Of a stretch of DNA of 64,000 nucleotides, positions 10,837 to 22,400 are shown piece after piece. The first letter of the stretch is position 1, and each line of letters starts with the position of its first letter. Source of the stretch: Absidia repens. Its lineage: Eukaryota > Mucoromycota > Mucoromycetes > Mucorales > Cunninghamellaceae. The position numbers were made by a program, and so were the translations under genes. The notes below the pieces were generated by a model. The model saw only the letters and a list, made by a program, of their open reading frames with translations. It had not been told where the DNA came from and did no database searches. Where the stretch lies: positions 868,001 to 932,000 of the forward strand of contig MCGE01000012.1 in the NCBI GenBank assembly GCA_002105175.1, in the 5' to 3' direction.

Positions 10837-11287
10837 TGATATTATGGACGATATTGATATGCTACTATTGGAAGAAGACGATGATGATGATGATGATGAT
10901 GATATATCGGATGACGATGGCCCAGTATCACCAGAACAATCAACGTTACTTCAACAACCTCATTATCGGTCAAGACCTTTTGGATCTCCTGCATTTTTTA
11001 TTCCCATGGATGACGATGAGGATGATGATGAAGATGAAGACGGAGTCGAAAATACGGACGCTTTTATTCCAGCTGATGCTACGACACTTCCATTAACGGC
11101 ATCCATAGCGACCACAGCAACGTCTCATTATGACTACCACACCAATAATAATGATTCTTCCTCCTCAACGAAACAAGTGCTCGGTACAAAAAAAGGCAAA
11201 TCTGTGGATAGCGGTGGCGGTGACTCAATTTCCGACTACTGGAATAGTCAGCAGCATCATCTTCCTTCCCTTCCCCCTTCCTTGTAG
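10562..11287 (+). CDS. Acidic low-complexity protein with N-terminal SERTA-like motif
   Basis: A single uninterrupted frame of 241 residues from ATG 10562. Residues about 5-45 read LQQLSFHKLEIHQPTASLH then SFVLVRNSLLQSIRTQQ. This fits the SERTA pattern (hydrophobic-S-x-x-K-L ... L-x-x-hVLhxNoL-x-x-I), a protein-interaction motif of transcriptional co-regulators; the match is by eye only. The rest is disordered: poly-Gln (about 83-90), an Asp-rich run (about 105-120) and a second acidic block, features of acidic activation domains. A nuclear regulatory role is inference. Intronless, unlike most neighbours. Confidence 0.6.
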
Positions 11288-12061
11288 TTTCTACTTTTAT
11301 TTATATTTTTGTATGTACATAGCTGATATTCCCCCCCCCTCCGCAAATCTCTGTTCATTATCACCATCACCTTATTTTTATTTATATATAAATATATATA
11401 TACAACCAAAATCAAAACAAATAAAAATCATTTTCTTCATTTTTTACAATATACATGTGAATTGCCCTTTATACTTTATATTTTGTGTCCCTTATTTTTT
11501 TTTTTTTATTTTCTATCATATCAGATACATAATAAAGTTGGCTGGTGTGAAAATAATTATAATTATTATAATAATAAAGAATATGTTTCTGATACCATGA
11601 CCCGATATAGCTTCAATCATTGTTTGTTCCCTGGTGATAATGATGATGTTATCCCCGCATTCTCCGATGACTCGATCTACAACCAACTATCATGTGGTTC
11701 AACCAACCGACCCTATCAATAAGTCATGGGGTATAATTATGACTACAGTGCCACTACCCAATGATAAATCCCTTTACAAACAAACAACAAAACAAGCACA
11801 AAAAAAAAAAAAAAAAAAAAAAATTCAATTGTAGACTAATCTTTTTCGTTTATTCAGTGTAAATGTGTATAAAATAAAAAAAAGTTAAAAAAAAGGTCAG
11901 TGTGTGTGAGTGTGCGTGGGGTGAGGTGAACGAGGAGCGAAGACATGATATATATAAAAAAGAAATCAAATCAACAAAAAAGAATAACAACAGTATATGT
12001 ATGTATAAAATAAAATAAAAAAGATACGATCATCAATCTAAAAAACTACTAAAAACTATAT
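11288..12061. other. Convergent 3' flanks; no gene
   Basis: 3' UTR space between a + strand gene and the minus strand complex I gene. T-rich and A-rich runs dominate (poly-A 11800-11822). A short open frame around 11588-11722 has no recognisable protein features. Confidence 0.3.
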
Positions 12062-14203
12062 CTAATCAATAATATGGTAAACACCCTTCTTCACTTGGCC
12101 TTCACCCTTTTCGTAAGGTAAATCAAATACAGCATTGCTTCGGAATCGTCGCATAAAGTGGATGGCATCGGCTTCCAAGCTGGTGGGTTCAATGTACAGA
12201 TCCTTGAAGGTAAGAGCACCAGGAGTAGGTTTATCATCCATGGTCATCTGTCAGAAATCATATATACAAAAAGAGTCAGTAACTGAAATAAATCAAAAAA
12301 ATAACCCATGACGGTGGTGTTCCATGTGCATGATACTTTTTTTGCCCGTCCCCCCCCCACAAAATTAAACACACTCACGCACCCATTACTTACTCTTTGG
12401 ATCAAATCAGGACTGATCATTTGATTGTAAGGTAACATATCCATTCCCTTGGCAACCAATTTGGCAACAGGGGTGGGAATGTTGAAGGTAGGAAGAGGCT
12501 TCAATGAGATTTCACGAGCCAATTGGTAAACTTGTTCAAAAGTGTATTGGCGGTCACTGTAAAGAAACGTGTCAGTTCATTCTTGAGATCATTCCCTCTC
12601 CCCTTTTTTTTTAATTATTCTTATCATTACCCATAAAGTTCATAGGTTTTGCCCAAAGTAGATTCAGCACCAAAGATCACTTCAACAGCCTTGGCCACAT
12701 CAACAGCAGAAACAGGACGAATCTTGGTTTCGCTTTCATTCACCCAGAATTGCCATCCATCAGCAGCTATTATATTTATAAAAAAAATAAAACATGGACA
12801 GTTATATATACAGGTCATCTTTTTTTTTAAAAAAAAAACCATCCCCAAGTCAATTGCATATATTTTTCATTTTTTACCACCAATTCTGTTCAAGAAGCGA
12901 TCTTCATGACCCCACATCATTGAAGGACGGACAATGGTAGCTTCAGGGAAGATTTCGTTGAGCACCTTTTCACCCTTAGCCTAATAAAATTGCAAATGGA
13001 TATAAATGACCTCTCAGTACAGTTCTTAAAAAGAGAGTTGATATTTTTCATCGCTTTCGCTTACCTTGGTTTGCAAGAACTTGGAGGGAGAATCTTCAGA
13101 AGCATTCAAGGCAGAGACTTGCACAAATCGAGCAACACCAGCTTCCATAGCAGCTTCGGCAATGGCACGAGTACCTTCGACATGTACATCTTCAAAAGTG
13201 AAGTTCCTAACAAAAGAGTTATATTTTATTTAGTCACCAAATCTCTTTATAGAAAAACAGTACATGAGAGGGTCCCACTTACTTGGTTTCATAATCACGA
13301 CCAATAAGATTGATCACAATGTCAGAGTGGCGAACACATTCACGGATTTGATCCTTGTTTCTCAAGTCGAATTCCTAAAAAAAAAAAAAAAAAAAGTGAT
13401 ATACGTTAGTGAATCCAGCATCATCTTTCCAGTGTGTTCGCTCCAATGATATTTACCAAGGGAATGATTTGACCCAAGTCACCAGTGACCTTCAAAGGTC
13501 TGGCTTCGTCGGGATCGCGATTAGCAACAACAACTTGAGTACCAAGTTGAGCTACAAGAGGGGAACATATAAAAAAAAGTGTGTGTTAGCGTCTCCGTAA
13601 AGGCATATAGGTCGATAGCATTTCATTATGAATTTTCTTTTTTTGAGGGAACGGGTGGGGGTGGGCGAGAATTTGTTCTGTTGTTCTTACCGAGCTTGGT
13701 CACGACATAACGACCGAGGAAACCAGTACAACCAAACACAGTAGCGATATGGCCATTGGTAGTAGAGCTATATTTGTTTTTTTAATGAGAAAAAAAAATA
13801 ATGGTGTCAGTATAATATTTGACAACGTATCATGGAAAGTTTCAGCCTATGGAACTAAAAACTTACCGACCACCAAGACCTTGTCTGATCATGGGTTGAC
13901 CGGTGGTTTGGCGTAAAGTCAAGTCATGCATGGCGCGCTAGCAATACAATAAAAGCAAGATAAGAAAAAATAGGTGTTAGTATATATCTGTTTGCATATG
14001 CTGTTGGGTAGTCTCATAATGCGTATGCGATGAAGACGAGGGAAGGTGTCAAGTTGTGTATGTATATATTACCACTTGAATGAATGTACGTCGGCCAGTC
14101 TCTATGGAAAATAAAAGCAATTCAGTGATTTTTCTAAAACGTTGATGATACTGTCGAGTAAATGATCTATGTAATTACGTTTAAAAGCAGCAGCAGCAAA
14201 CAT
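12062..14203 (-). CDS. NADH:ubiquinone oxidoreductase 40-kDa subunit (NDUFA9 family), mitochondrial
   Basis: Eleven exons join in phase for 372 residues: 14203-14179, 14101-14073, 13937-13867, 13767-13691, 13551-13457, 13374-13283, 13206-13065, 12980-12878, 12766-12631, 12556-12394, 12247-12062. The N-terminus [18 protein letters not shown] is a mitochondrial presequence. A Rossmann dinucleotide motif follows ([18 protein letters not shown], about 46-63). [31 protein letters not shown] and [19 protein letters not shown] are hallmarks of the NDUFA9/NUEM atypical SDR family. The subunit sits at the matrix arm-membrane arm junction of complex I and holds NADPH structurally. Intron density is extreme: the two first exons are 25 and 29 bases. 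Stop is TAG at 12062-12064. Confidence 0.92.
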
Positions 14204-14754
14204 TGTAATGAGGTGTGTGAAAGAGAGAGGGGGGTGAAAAAAAAAATGAAAGGGAAGAAACTGGAGAGCTACAAAAAAAAAATAAACACACAAAAAACAA
14301 AAGTAACAATTTTTTCAACACCCGCCCAAATGAGATAAAAAAGAAAGACTGCAAAAAAGCCCTGGTCAACAGCGTCATCGAGAATCGGCCTACCATTTTT
14401 AATCACCGAGCATACATTTTTGGTCGACCTTGGCGGTTGATGCTTCATGCTTCAGCAAATATATCCTGTGATTTTTTAACCAGCACCATGTACTATCAGG
14501 TCCACCCGATATTGAGCAACCTCCTACCTTTTTCTTTTTTAACATAACAAAAATAAAACTAAAAATATTACTGTATTTTGTTGTAAAAGAAGTATGTATG
14601 CATGTGGTATGCATTTTATTCCTGCGACCTTAAGAATATTCGGCAACCGTACCGACTCGTTGAACAAGATAGACGATGAAAACGGATAATAAAGATACGG
14701 ATGATAAAATGAGGTCAAAAGTTTTATTTTTGATGTAGATGCAAACCACGACAA
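14204..14754. other. Promoter side of the complex I gene
   Basis: Holds C/T-rich (minus-strand sense) blocks near 14225-14300 that fit a promoter. Beyond about 14400 no coding or RNA feature is evident. Confidence 0.3.
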
Positions 14755-15012
14755 CTAACACTGATCTAAACTAATGACAGTTCCAGGACACTAATCTAAA
14801 ATAAGGCTAATATAATGGTGTTTTAAAATCACAGATCCAAAGCGAAAGGGTTTCCCTGCGTTACTTATATCGCATTTTTCAAAACACCCCTGATTCAAGT
14901 TCCAAGGCTAATATAATGGTGGTCAAAAATCACAGATCCAAAATAAAGGGGCTTCCCCAATGATGTTTGTATTGTATTTTTCAAAGCGTCCCTAATTCAC
15001 TTTCTAGCACTA
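14755..15012 (+). repeat. Partial dispersed repeat, internally duplicated (copy E)
   Basis: Two diverged tandem units, about 14800-14895 and 14910-15005, each read: GGCTAATATAATGGTG, ATCACAGATCCAAA, AAGGG.TTCCC, a GTATTG/ATCGCATTTTTCAAA segment, then CCCTGATTCA or CCCTAATTCA. The CACTAATCT(A) and GATCCAAA...GGGTTTCCCC words are shared with the long dispersed repeats at 3400, 36180 and 61310, so this is a diverged relative of the central part of that family. Confidence 0.5.
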
Positions 15013-15032
15013 ATCAAGATCACCATCGCTTC

Positions 15033-15311
15033 AATGAGGCTGCCAATGAAATTAATATCCTGAAAAAGGAAGAAATCAGCAGGCGTGTGGTGTTCAAGTA
15101 TTGTGCGGAATTGAAGTTACCTTATATCACAATCAGATCATAACATCTTGCCACAAGAGCTGAAGTGAGAGTGCTGCCAAGTAGAATATATCAAAGTGAA
15201 TTAAAGCAATGTGAATCATACCAAAATAAACAACGTGAGCAACGGATAGCAAAGAATGAATGGCTAAAGTCAGCAGTCAACCAGCTTACAATTCGCCGTA
15301 TTAATACCTAG
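15033..15311 (+). pseudogene. Decayed coding fragment with one frameshift
   Basis: Two consecutive open stretches on + read like one protein broken by a frameshift. 15033-15143 gives 36 codons starting NEAANEINILKKEEISRR and stopping at TAA. From 15147 another frame is open for 54 codons to a TAG at 15309-15311, containing YQSELKQCESYQNKQREQR and ending LTIRRINT. Composition is normal for protein (charged helical) while flanks are repetitive. It lies between repeat copies and may be a remnant of a mobile element or a captured gene. I do not recognise the family. Confidence 0.4.
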
Positions 15312-15850
15312 CTCGAAAGAGGAGCAGAAAGTTAAAATATTCATTCAGTATAATCCATTTTTAATATAACCGTCTTCTATTCACAATGTTTTTTTACCTT
15401 TTCATTCGGAGTGCATCACCTTCATAAAAATTATCCGGGAGCCCAAAAAGCCAGCCACAGTAAGACAGTCGTCAATCTAGGAAAAAAAAAAAAGGAAGGA
15501 TACACAACTAGTACGCTTCACTTTCAATAATCATCTTCTATACGTATCGTGTCTTACATTCAAAAAGGTGTAGGGCCTTGCTGATTAAAAAAACACCAGG
15601 GAGTCAATGAGCAAAGTCAGATACAGCAATATCGCCAATCTAAAAGAAAAATAATACATCGTCAATACGCAGTACTTCCCTTCTCGTTATCTTCTATTCG
15701 TACTTCCACTTACATCAGAAGGTACATAGTCTTCATAAAGCATACAAAGTCAACGTGCAAAACAAATAAGGCCACCACAATCAAACAAACGTCGCCTTTT
15801 CATAACTATAAACGCGTAAATATAAACAAAAGGTTAGTCGTTCATATATA
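15312..15850 (-). repeat. Three degenerate ~170-base modules
   Basis: On the minus strand three similar segments can be aligned around 15770-15690, 15645-15555 and 15480-15395. Each has a 5' GATTG..G.. block (ATTGTGGTGGCC, ATTGGCGATATTGC, ATTGACGACTGTC) and a 3' end at a T(C)TTCTATTCG/ACG word with GTAAG- or GTAAA-like sequence just before it. They look like duplicated exon modules or a degenerate tandem repeat. No intact reading frame remains. Confidence 0.3.
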
Positions 15851-15924
15851 AACGAATTCAAAATAATATATGTTTTTATATATTCCTTACCATTAAAAAT
15901 ATGAAGTAATGGTATTGTTAAAAG

Positions 15925-16150
15925 AAAATCGCATCAGTAAAGAAAAAGAGTGAGGGACATAGAAAAGAAAGAGAAAAGTGCATCAGTGAAGCAAAAGAGT
16001 GATGGGAAAAATAGAAGAGAATGAGAGAAATGCGTTAGTGAAGCAAACGAGTGATGGAAAAAATAGAAAAGAAAGAAAAAAGGAGAAAGTGCATCAATGA
16101 AGTAAAAGAATCAAAGGAAAATAAAAAAAGAAAAGGAGAAAAAGTAAAAT
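15925..16150 (+). repeat. Minisatellite, four units of about 50-60 bases
   Basis: Each unit starts GCATCAGTGAAGCAAAAGAG (or a variant: GCATCAGTAAAG, GCGTTAGTGAAGCAAACG, GCATCAATGAAGTAAAAG) followed by TGA.GGAAAA and an A/G-rich AGAAAAGAAAGAG tail. Units begin near 15930, 15980, 16030 and 16091. Purine-rich on + and non-coding. Confidence 0.65.
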
Positions 16151-16159
16151 TTGTCAAAC

Positions 16160-16280
16160 AGAATAAAAATAAATTTCACGTGGGCGGGATGTGAAATATT
16201 TTTTGGTGTAGACTTTCGGACACCAACCTTCCTACTTTTGCAACCCAGGAACCTAGACCCCGCCCACGTTTATGCTCTAC
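16160..16280. repeat. End box of the dispersed repeat with inverted partner (copy F)
   Basis: TTCACGTGGGCGGGATGTGAAATATT at 16175-16200 is identical over more than 20 bases to the end of the long repeat at 4029-4054. About 60 bases downstream lies the inverted word CCCCGCCCACGT (16259-16270). Together they form an inverted pair of GC boxes around a loop of unrelated sequence. Confidence 0.6.
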
Positions 16281-16439
16281 AAGTTGTTTTAAATAAAAAA
16301 TCATAAACAAAGCGACAAACTGTTATTAAACTGTATAAGACAATACATTAAAAAAAAAAGAGACAAATTTGTGATATTTTTATTTGATTCAAAAAAAAAG
16401 AAAAAAAAAAAAAAACTATACATAGACTACATTGTCTAA

Positions 16440-19400
16440 CTAAGTTCCGTCAACATGGGCGCAATATATATCCCATATCATCTGCACCACTTGGTCTATA
16501 TGGAGAGTAAGATTTTCATGAACAAGTTCGGGTATACGGTGACGTCTGAGACCTAAAACCCATTCAACAGGGGGAGTCGCATCGCCCATTTGTCGTATCT
16601 GCGGGTTAAATTGGATTATCGTATCAGTCAAATAAATTAGCCGGTTTGTCGAGGTTTCCATTGTACCGTTGTCATCTTCAATTGTCGCGGTGCATTTTAA
16701 TGGCTGTTGTTTTTGTTGTTGTTGCAGCATCTGCTGTTGCTGTTGCTGTTGTCCAATAATAAGATCCCCTACACCGATTCCGCTGTCTAAACTTGTTGCA
16801 TCGTCACCATGGTCCCGCTCCTCTTGATGTTGCTCTACAGCAGATGATGTTCGTGATATACTTGTTGAGTCAACTGTTTTCATTGCCCTGGCCATTTGGT
16901 CAATAAACGTGCTGACGAGATCTTGTAGGTATTTCAGTTGCCCAATATGCAAAGACAATTGCACACGATCCTCAAAGTCGACGATAAATGTATGTTCCAC
17001 GGTTCGCAGCACCTGAGTCGAGTCCATATCAAGTTTGGTCACTGGTAAAGTAAAGATTGAAGTTCCCATTTCCTTCGAGGGCGGTATATTGTTGTCACTT
17101 TGTTGTACTGATTCTTCCATATCAATTGGGATATCTACAGCACACCAAGAGAGAGAAAAAAAAAGAAGAGTTAGAAACAATCGAAACGTTCTTATTTTTA
17201 AAATTGTTTTCATTACCATTATAATCAACTGTCTGCTTTCTTTTGCTTATGAGAATATGATCCAGTTGTTGTAACCGATTTTCCATGATTTCCTGACCAG
17301 GCACATTCTTCAAAAGAGTCGCCCTACTGATTCCGAGATGCAAATGCCGATGTATTCCTTCATTGTTTGACTTTGGTGTTTGTTGTAGCGATCCTTCCAC
17401 TTGCATTGCGTGTATTTCCAAATTGTCGCCATCTTGAAATTGACTAGGATAAACAATGAGTTGAATGCCTTCGACGTAAATTTCCGCCATGCTGTGAGGA
17501 CGCTGTTGATCAATGCTGGCTATAGATAATTTATTCAGACAAGTCGTTGAAGGTGCTGTGAGAAGAGATTGCGAGGATGGTTGATCGTCAACTATGTTCT
17601 TTGTCATGTCCATCCAAAGGAAGTACACCGCACGGGCTTCGTTTTGTTTTTTTTCCAGTAGTTCCATAAACCGTTGATGCATCACGATAATCACAGGAAC
17701 AGTTTTGACCGACAGAGTAGCAATAGACCGTCCTAAATGCAGAGTCAGCTTGAGTTGGTGATGGAGATAAGAATTTTGTTGTTTCAATGGACTTTTGCTG
17801 TTGCTCGTTGCAGTCACCCGGATTGGCTCCTGCAGCAGTTCCAAGATATTTTGATACTCGTACGTGAATTTTGCCCGTAGTCCATCTAGTTCCAGATATA
17901 GCTGAGAAGATGTTTCCTGCTGATCCAGCGTTGATGTGTTGATCTTGCCATGGAGCACAATACCGTAAAGTTTTGTTTCACCAGTAAGTCTACCTTCGGA
18001 TGTAATTGAAATCTCATCGAGAGAAAGGTCAATCCCTTGAGAGACACCAGGAATTGTATGCGTTTGAAGAGCCAATTTCCATGGCACCACTTGAACATTG
18101 CCAATCGCCTGTCCCATATCTACCGAGAACACCATCTTGTCAAGGACTAATGTCAAGTAGCTAGAAAACATGGTTGTACCAGAGCATTGTTTTCCAATCC
18201 CCCATTGCTGTTGTTGTTGTCGCCAATGAGAATGAGAAATGGATTGAGCAAACCAGCATGAGTTGAGTATCAAGAGATCCTGTAAATGTCGCATGCTAAT
18301 GTCACCTTGGATGGATGGGATCTTGACAATGAGTGAGATGTTGTCGCATTCTTGGGTGTCACCACTCTTGGGAGTCAAACTAGCATTGAATTCAACAAGA
18401 TCTACATTGGCGGTAAGACAAGACTGTGGTGAGAAGTGATGCTTTACCACTGTCGAGATATTGCGCAAAGATCCGAAGCAGCTTGTTGTCCGTGCCGTGC
18501 CATCAGAAAATGAATTCACCACAAATTCACTTTTACTCCATCCAAGAGAGCAGACCACCTTGGAAGCCGGTTGGCAGCTGAGATCCAATTTTGTTTTTGA
18601 GAGACGCAGGAAAATAGAGGCGCTAATATTGCTTGGTGGGTGCTTCCATGAAGGAGTCGGTACCGCCGCCACCTTTCTTTCAGTAGATAATTGCATGCCA
18701 AACTTCAGTCCAGATACAGCCTCGCCAAGGAATTGCACCAAAGAAGGATGTAAAACATTACTGCTTTCGCGTATAAGGATGTCCGTATGGAACCGCTGAG
18801 GAGAATCCGATAAGTTGGCCGAGACTCCAAGAGGAGTTTGGTATTTGAGTCCTGCATTGAGGCCAGGTAGTTTGATGGTCGCTATACCAAAACCTTCATG
18901 CATTCCCCTTTCATCATCATCACGAGCATCGCCAACGCCATGTCTTCTTGTTGATCGTCGAGCTGTTGTTTTCCCTTGTTTCCGACCAGGAAGACCTGTT
19001 TGTCGCCTTGGATAAAGTCGCACCACACTAGCGCCGTATTCAAATAATCCTTCAACATCAAGGTGGACCCATTCAAAAGTCGAGGAATAAGGTTGATTTG
19101 TTTCAGGCTTGTTGTTGACAGGCGCATCATCGTCTATTTCCCAATCAAAAGCATTTACACGATCCATTCCCTGATCGTATATAACAGCAAGGCGATTTAG
19201 GTAGTCTACAATGGTTCCATCCAAGTCCAGTTCAAATCCACGTGCTTTGGCGTCAATATGTACATTCAATTTCCGAGATTTGCTTTCAAACATTGTGCCG
19301 ACAATACATCTGATGGACGGAAGACGCAATTGATTCATACGTGGGTGATTGATTTCAAAGAAATGCGATTCGTTTGATTGATCAAAGCGCTTCACAAATT

Positions 19401-22400
19401 GCAGTGATATGTTGTCAATAGTTGCAGTTGTTGTGGTAAATTTTTTTGTCGTGAATTGGAGGGAAGAGAAAGTAAATAACAGTGCTGCATGCCGATGGTG
19501 ATGATGTTGGCTACGATATTGTTGCTGTTGATCATTGCCGTTTTCTGCCAGCGTAGGCTGTGACAAGGGTGATGGCGAGATTTCTGTGAGGTCAGATAAT
19601 GGGATGGCTACACCGAGATTTTCAACAACCAGTGATAGTTGTCTTCCTTGCAAGAGAACGTGGATGTCTTGTTCATTGATGGCTGTATCCGCCTGGAGTG
19701 ATTCGACGATTCGTTTTGTGTTTGCTGCCAGCCGTTCAATTTCTTCCCGCTTGATTTCCTTCTTCTTCTTGAGTTCGGAATCATAGTAGATATACATTTC
19801 GATCAATTTGCCCAAAGCGATAGGTTGCATCACAGCCTGGATCTTGGTGATTCTGATTTCATACGAGCCCAAAAGTTGATCCGTGGTGTTGCCATCATCA
19901 TACATTGGTTTATTCCGAAGCCCAAAGTCCACAACGATATACGCCAAACGATCCGATCTTTTGCAACCATCCAAGTCATCGTCCGTTTGCAAGCTGGTCA
20001 CAGGGGGGACGCCATGGTCAAGCGAGAGCGCAAAGTTGCTTCCAGAGACGTTCCATATAAACTGTTGATTGGGCACCAATGAGGAATGATTGGATATCGA
20101 AGCTTCCAGTACATTCGATTCGAATAGCCCAGTTGCTGTAGGACTTGCCGCCTTGATTCGAAGTCCATCCAAAGAAAAGCCAATGGCGTACTTGAATGGC
20201 GGTACCGATGTAGACGAAGGTAAAATGGCGGATGGTGAAGCAGGCTGGTTTTGATTCTTCCTCGAATAAGAGAATGCTTCGATAATTTCGTTGATTTCGT
20301 TCCCCAAAAGACTGTGAGCAGTAAGTAGAGAATCAACTACGCTGACGTCCAAAGACATGGCAATAAAATCTACCGAGATAGACGATTGTAGCTGATATCC
20401 ATATTTTCCAAGAGATGGTTCTAACACCCGTATCAAACTTCCAGAGCTCCGTATACCTGGTAGATTGAATGCATTTGGATGAGACAAATTCGCTGGCGGG
20501 GTGAGATTGGTGATGATGTTGTCATTGTTTCCTGCACGAGTGATAAATTCCACGACTTGTTTTGATAGTTGAATTGCATAATTGATCTTTGGTGCTGGTA
20601 CTGTTGTTTGTTCTTGGGTTTCGTCCACCAATACAAGGAAGTCGTCAATAGAAAATTTGATGCTGAGAGATCGAAGTAGGTCCGCTTTAACATCAAATTT
20701 TACGAGCAAGAATTGAAGTTTGATATCGTACCAACGTCCAGGTAATGACGATTGTTGCAGCTCTACGCCTGAGTTCACATAATGCTGGTTTGCTGATACC
20801 TCTTGATCCGTAAGTCGCCTTTGTTCTTCCCATTCATTCAAAAGGTTTTGAAACATAAAGTGGTACCGTTGCCCTTGTTCGCTTCGCCATTCTTCAATAA
20901 AGCTATAGAGTCGAAGTAAGCTTTGAGGAGCATCCATGTCAAAGGCGCCGACACTAGAGAATATTTTGAGTATTTCGCGATTGCTGCTGTTTTTCATTGC
21001 TGGCCTCTGTTTCTTGTTTGGTTTGCTTGGCTGAGATATGTTGGCATTAATTTTGGCGTCGAGTACTGTCAATACAAGCAATTTTGTGTGGATCCGTTTC
21101 AAAATCTGTCGTCTGCCCCCATATATGTTGCTGCTATTGTCGTTGTAACTGTCCATCGGCGCAGACGTCGAGGATAAAAGCTCATAAAATCCAACGTCAA
21201 GACTATCTATTCCACCCGAAGCATTCATGATAATACGACTTGGTTGAGAGCCTTGCTTTCGAGAAGTCCTGCTTGAGCTTGGCTTTCCAGAGTTGTTGGT
21301 GTCTGAATCCTTTTCTGATTGAGATTGCCGTTTTGTAACATGCGATAGTCGAGGGTTAGAAAACACCATCGAGCCACGTAGTGAGTGAATGTTGCTTTTC
21401 ATAGTAAGTTTCTGAGCCCAAGCACCTAGACGTATTTGTTGTATCCTAACAAGGGCGTGAGCCACCACATCAATTCGGGATAAAGTCAAATTGATATCAA
21501 ACGATGGTTGTTGATCATTGGCTGGTGTTGGCAATTGATTCATCGTATAAGCAGCTGCACAGTCCGTTCCAAAGCGTGTTGGTGATGTGTTCGACAAGTT
21601 TTTCAATTTGTTTGTAAACACCCATTGCACAGTCAGCATATGTCGAGCAAAAGCAAGTACCGTAGGATTGACAGACACTTCAATCAGTCCAATGTCCAGC
21701 TTCGCCACAGCATCCAAGTAGCCTTCAGATGTAGGAAAAGAAGTAGCAGGATCTTTCGTAGAATTTCCAAGTTCCGATAATTTGTAAATCGTGTCAGCCG
21801 AGAATTCCAAAGGTCCAACGATGATGTGATTGTCGTCAATATCGGGTTCCTCATCATATATACAAAAGTCGAATCGGTTGATCTTGATTGCCGCATTGTT
21901 CGTAGATGTCATTAGGAAGGTTGTCATGTCGTCTGTGGCAATTTCTGGTGGGTCTTTCAGGTTGCTGTCAGTAGTATCATGGTCATCATCATCATCCTCT
22001 TCAACATCAAGAGCGACGCCAATGTCCGCAGCGCTCATCCCATGATTGTGTCGTTGTAAAGCTTCGTGCTGATTAAAGATCCTGGTAAAGAGCCGACAAG
22101 ATCGAATATCCCCAGAGTGAATTTCCCAACTTCGCCAGTCAGAAAAGGCCTGTATCACTTGTTCATATAATGCAGTAGGGTCCATATGCTCAATCGCACC
22201 ACCAGAAGTCAGTCTATATTGTAATTTTTCTCTGACGGTCAACGGCATCAATCGCAGGCACTGCCGCATCCTGGCCAAGAGTTTCCATCCCACATCATTT
22301 CTAAAATTTTTCGATCCAATGCGGAGACCCATGCTAGTTGGAATGGTCAAAAACTGAGGATCGCGGCTGGCGCTCGTATCGTCGTTCGAGAACTTCGCCA

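Noticed and set aside
15925..16150. CRISPR-like array
   Set aside because: Units vary along their whole length, there are no unique spacers, and the genome is eukaryotic; it is an ordinary minisatellite.
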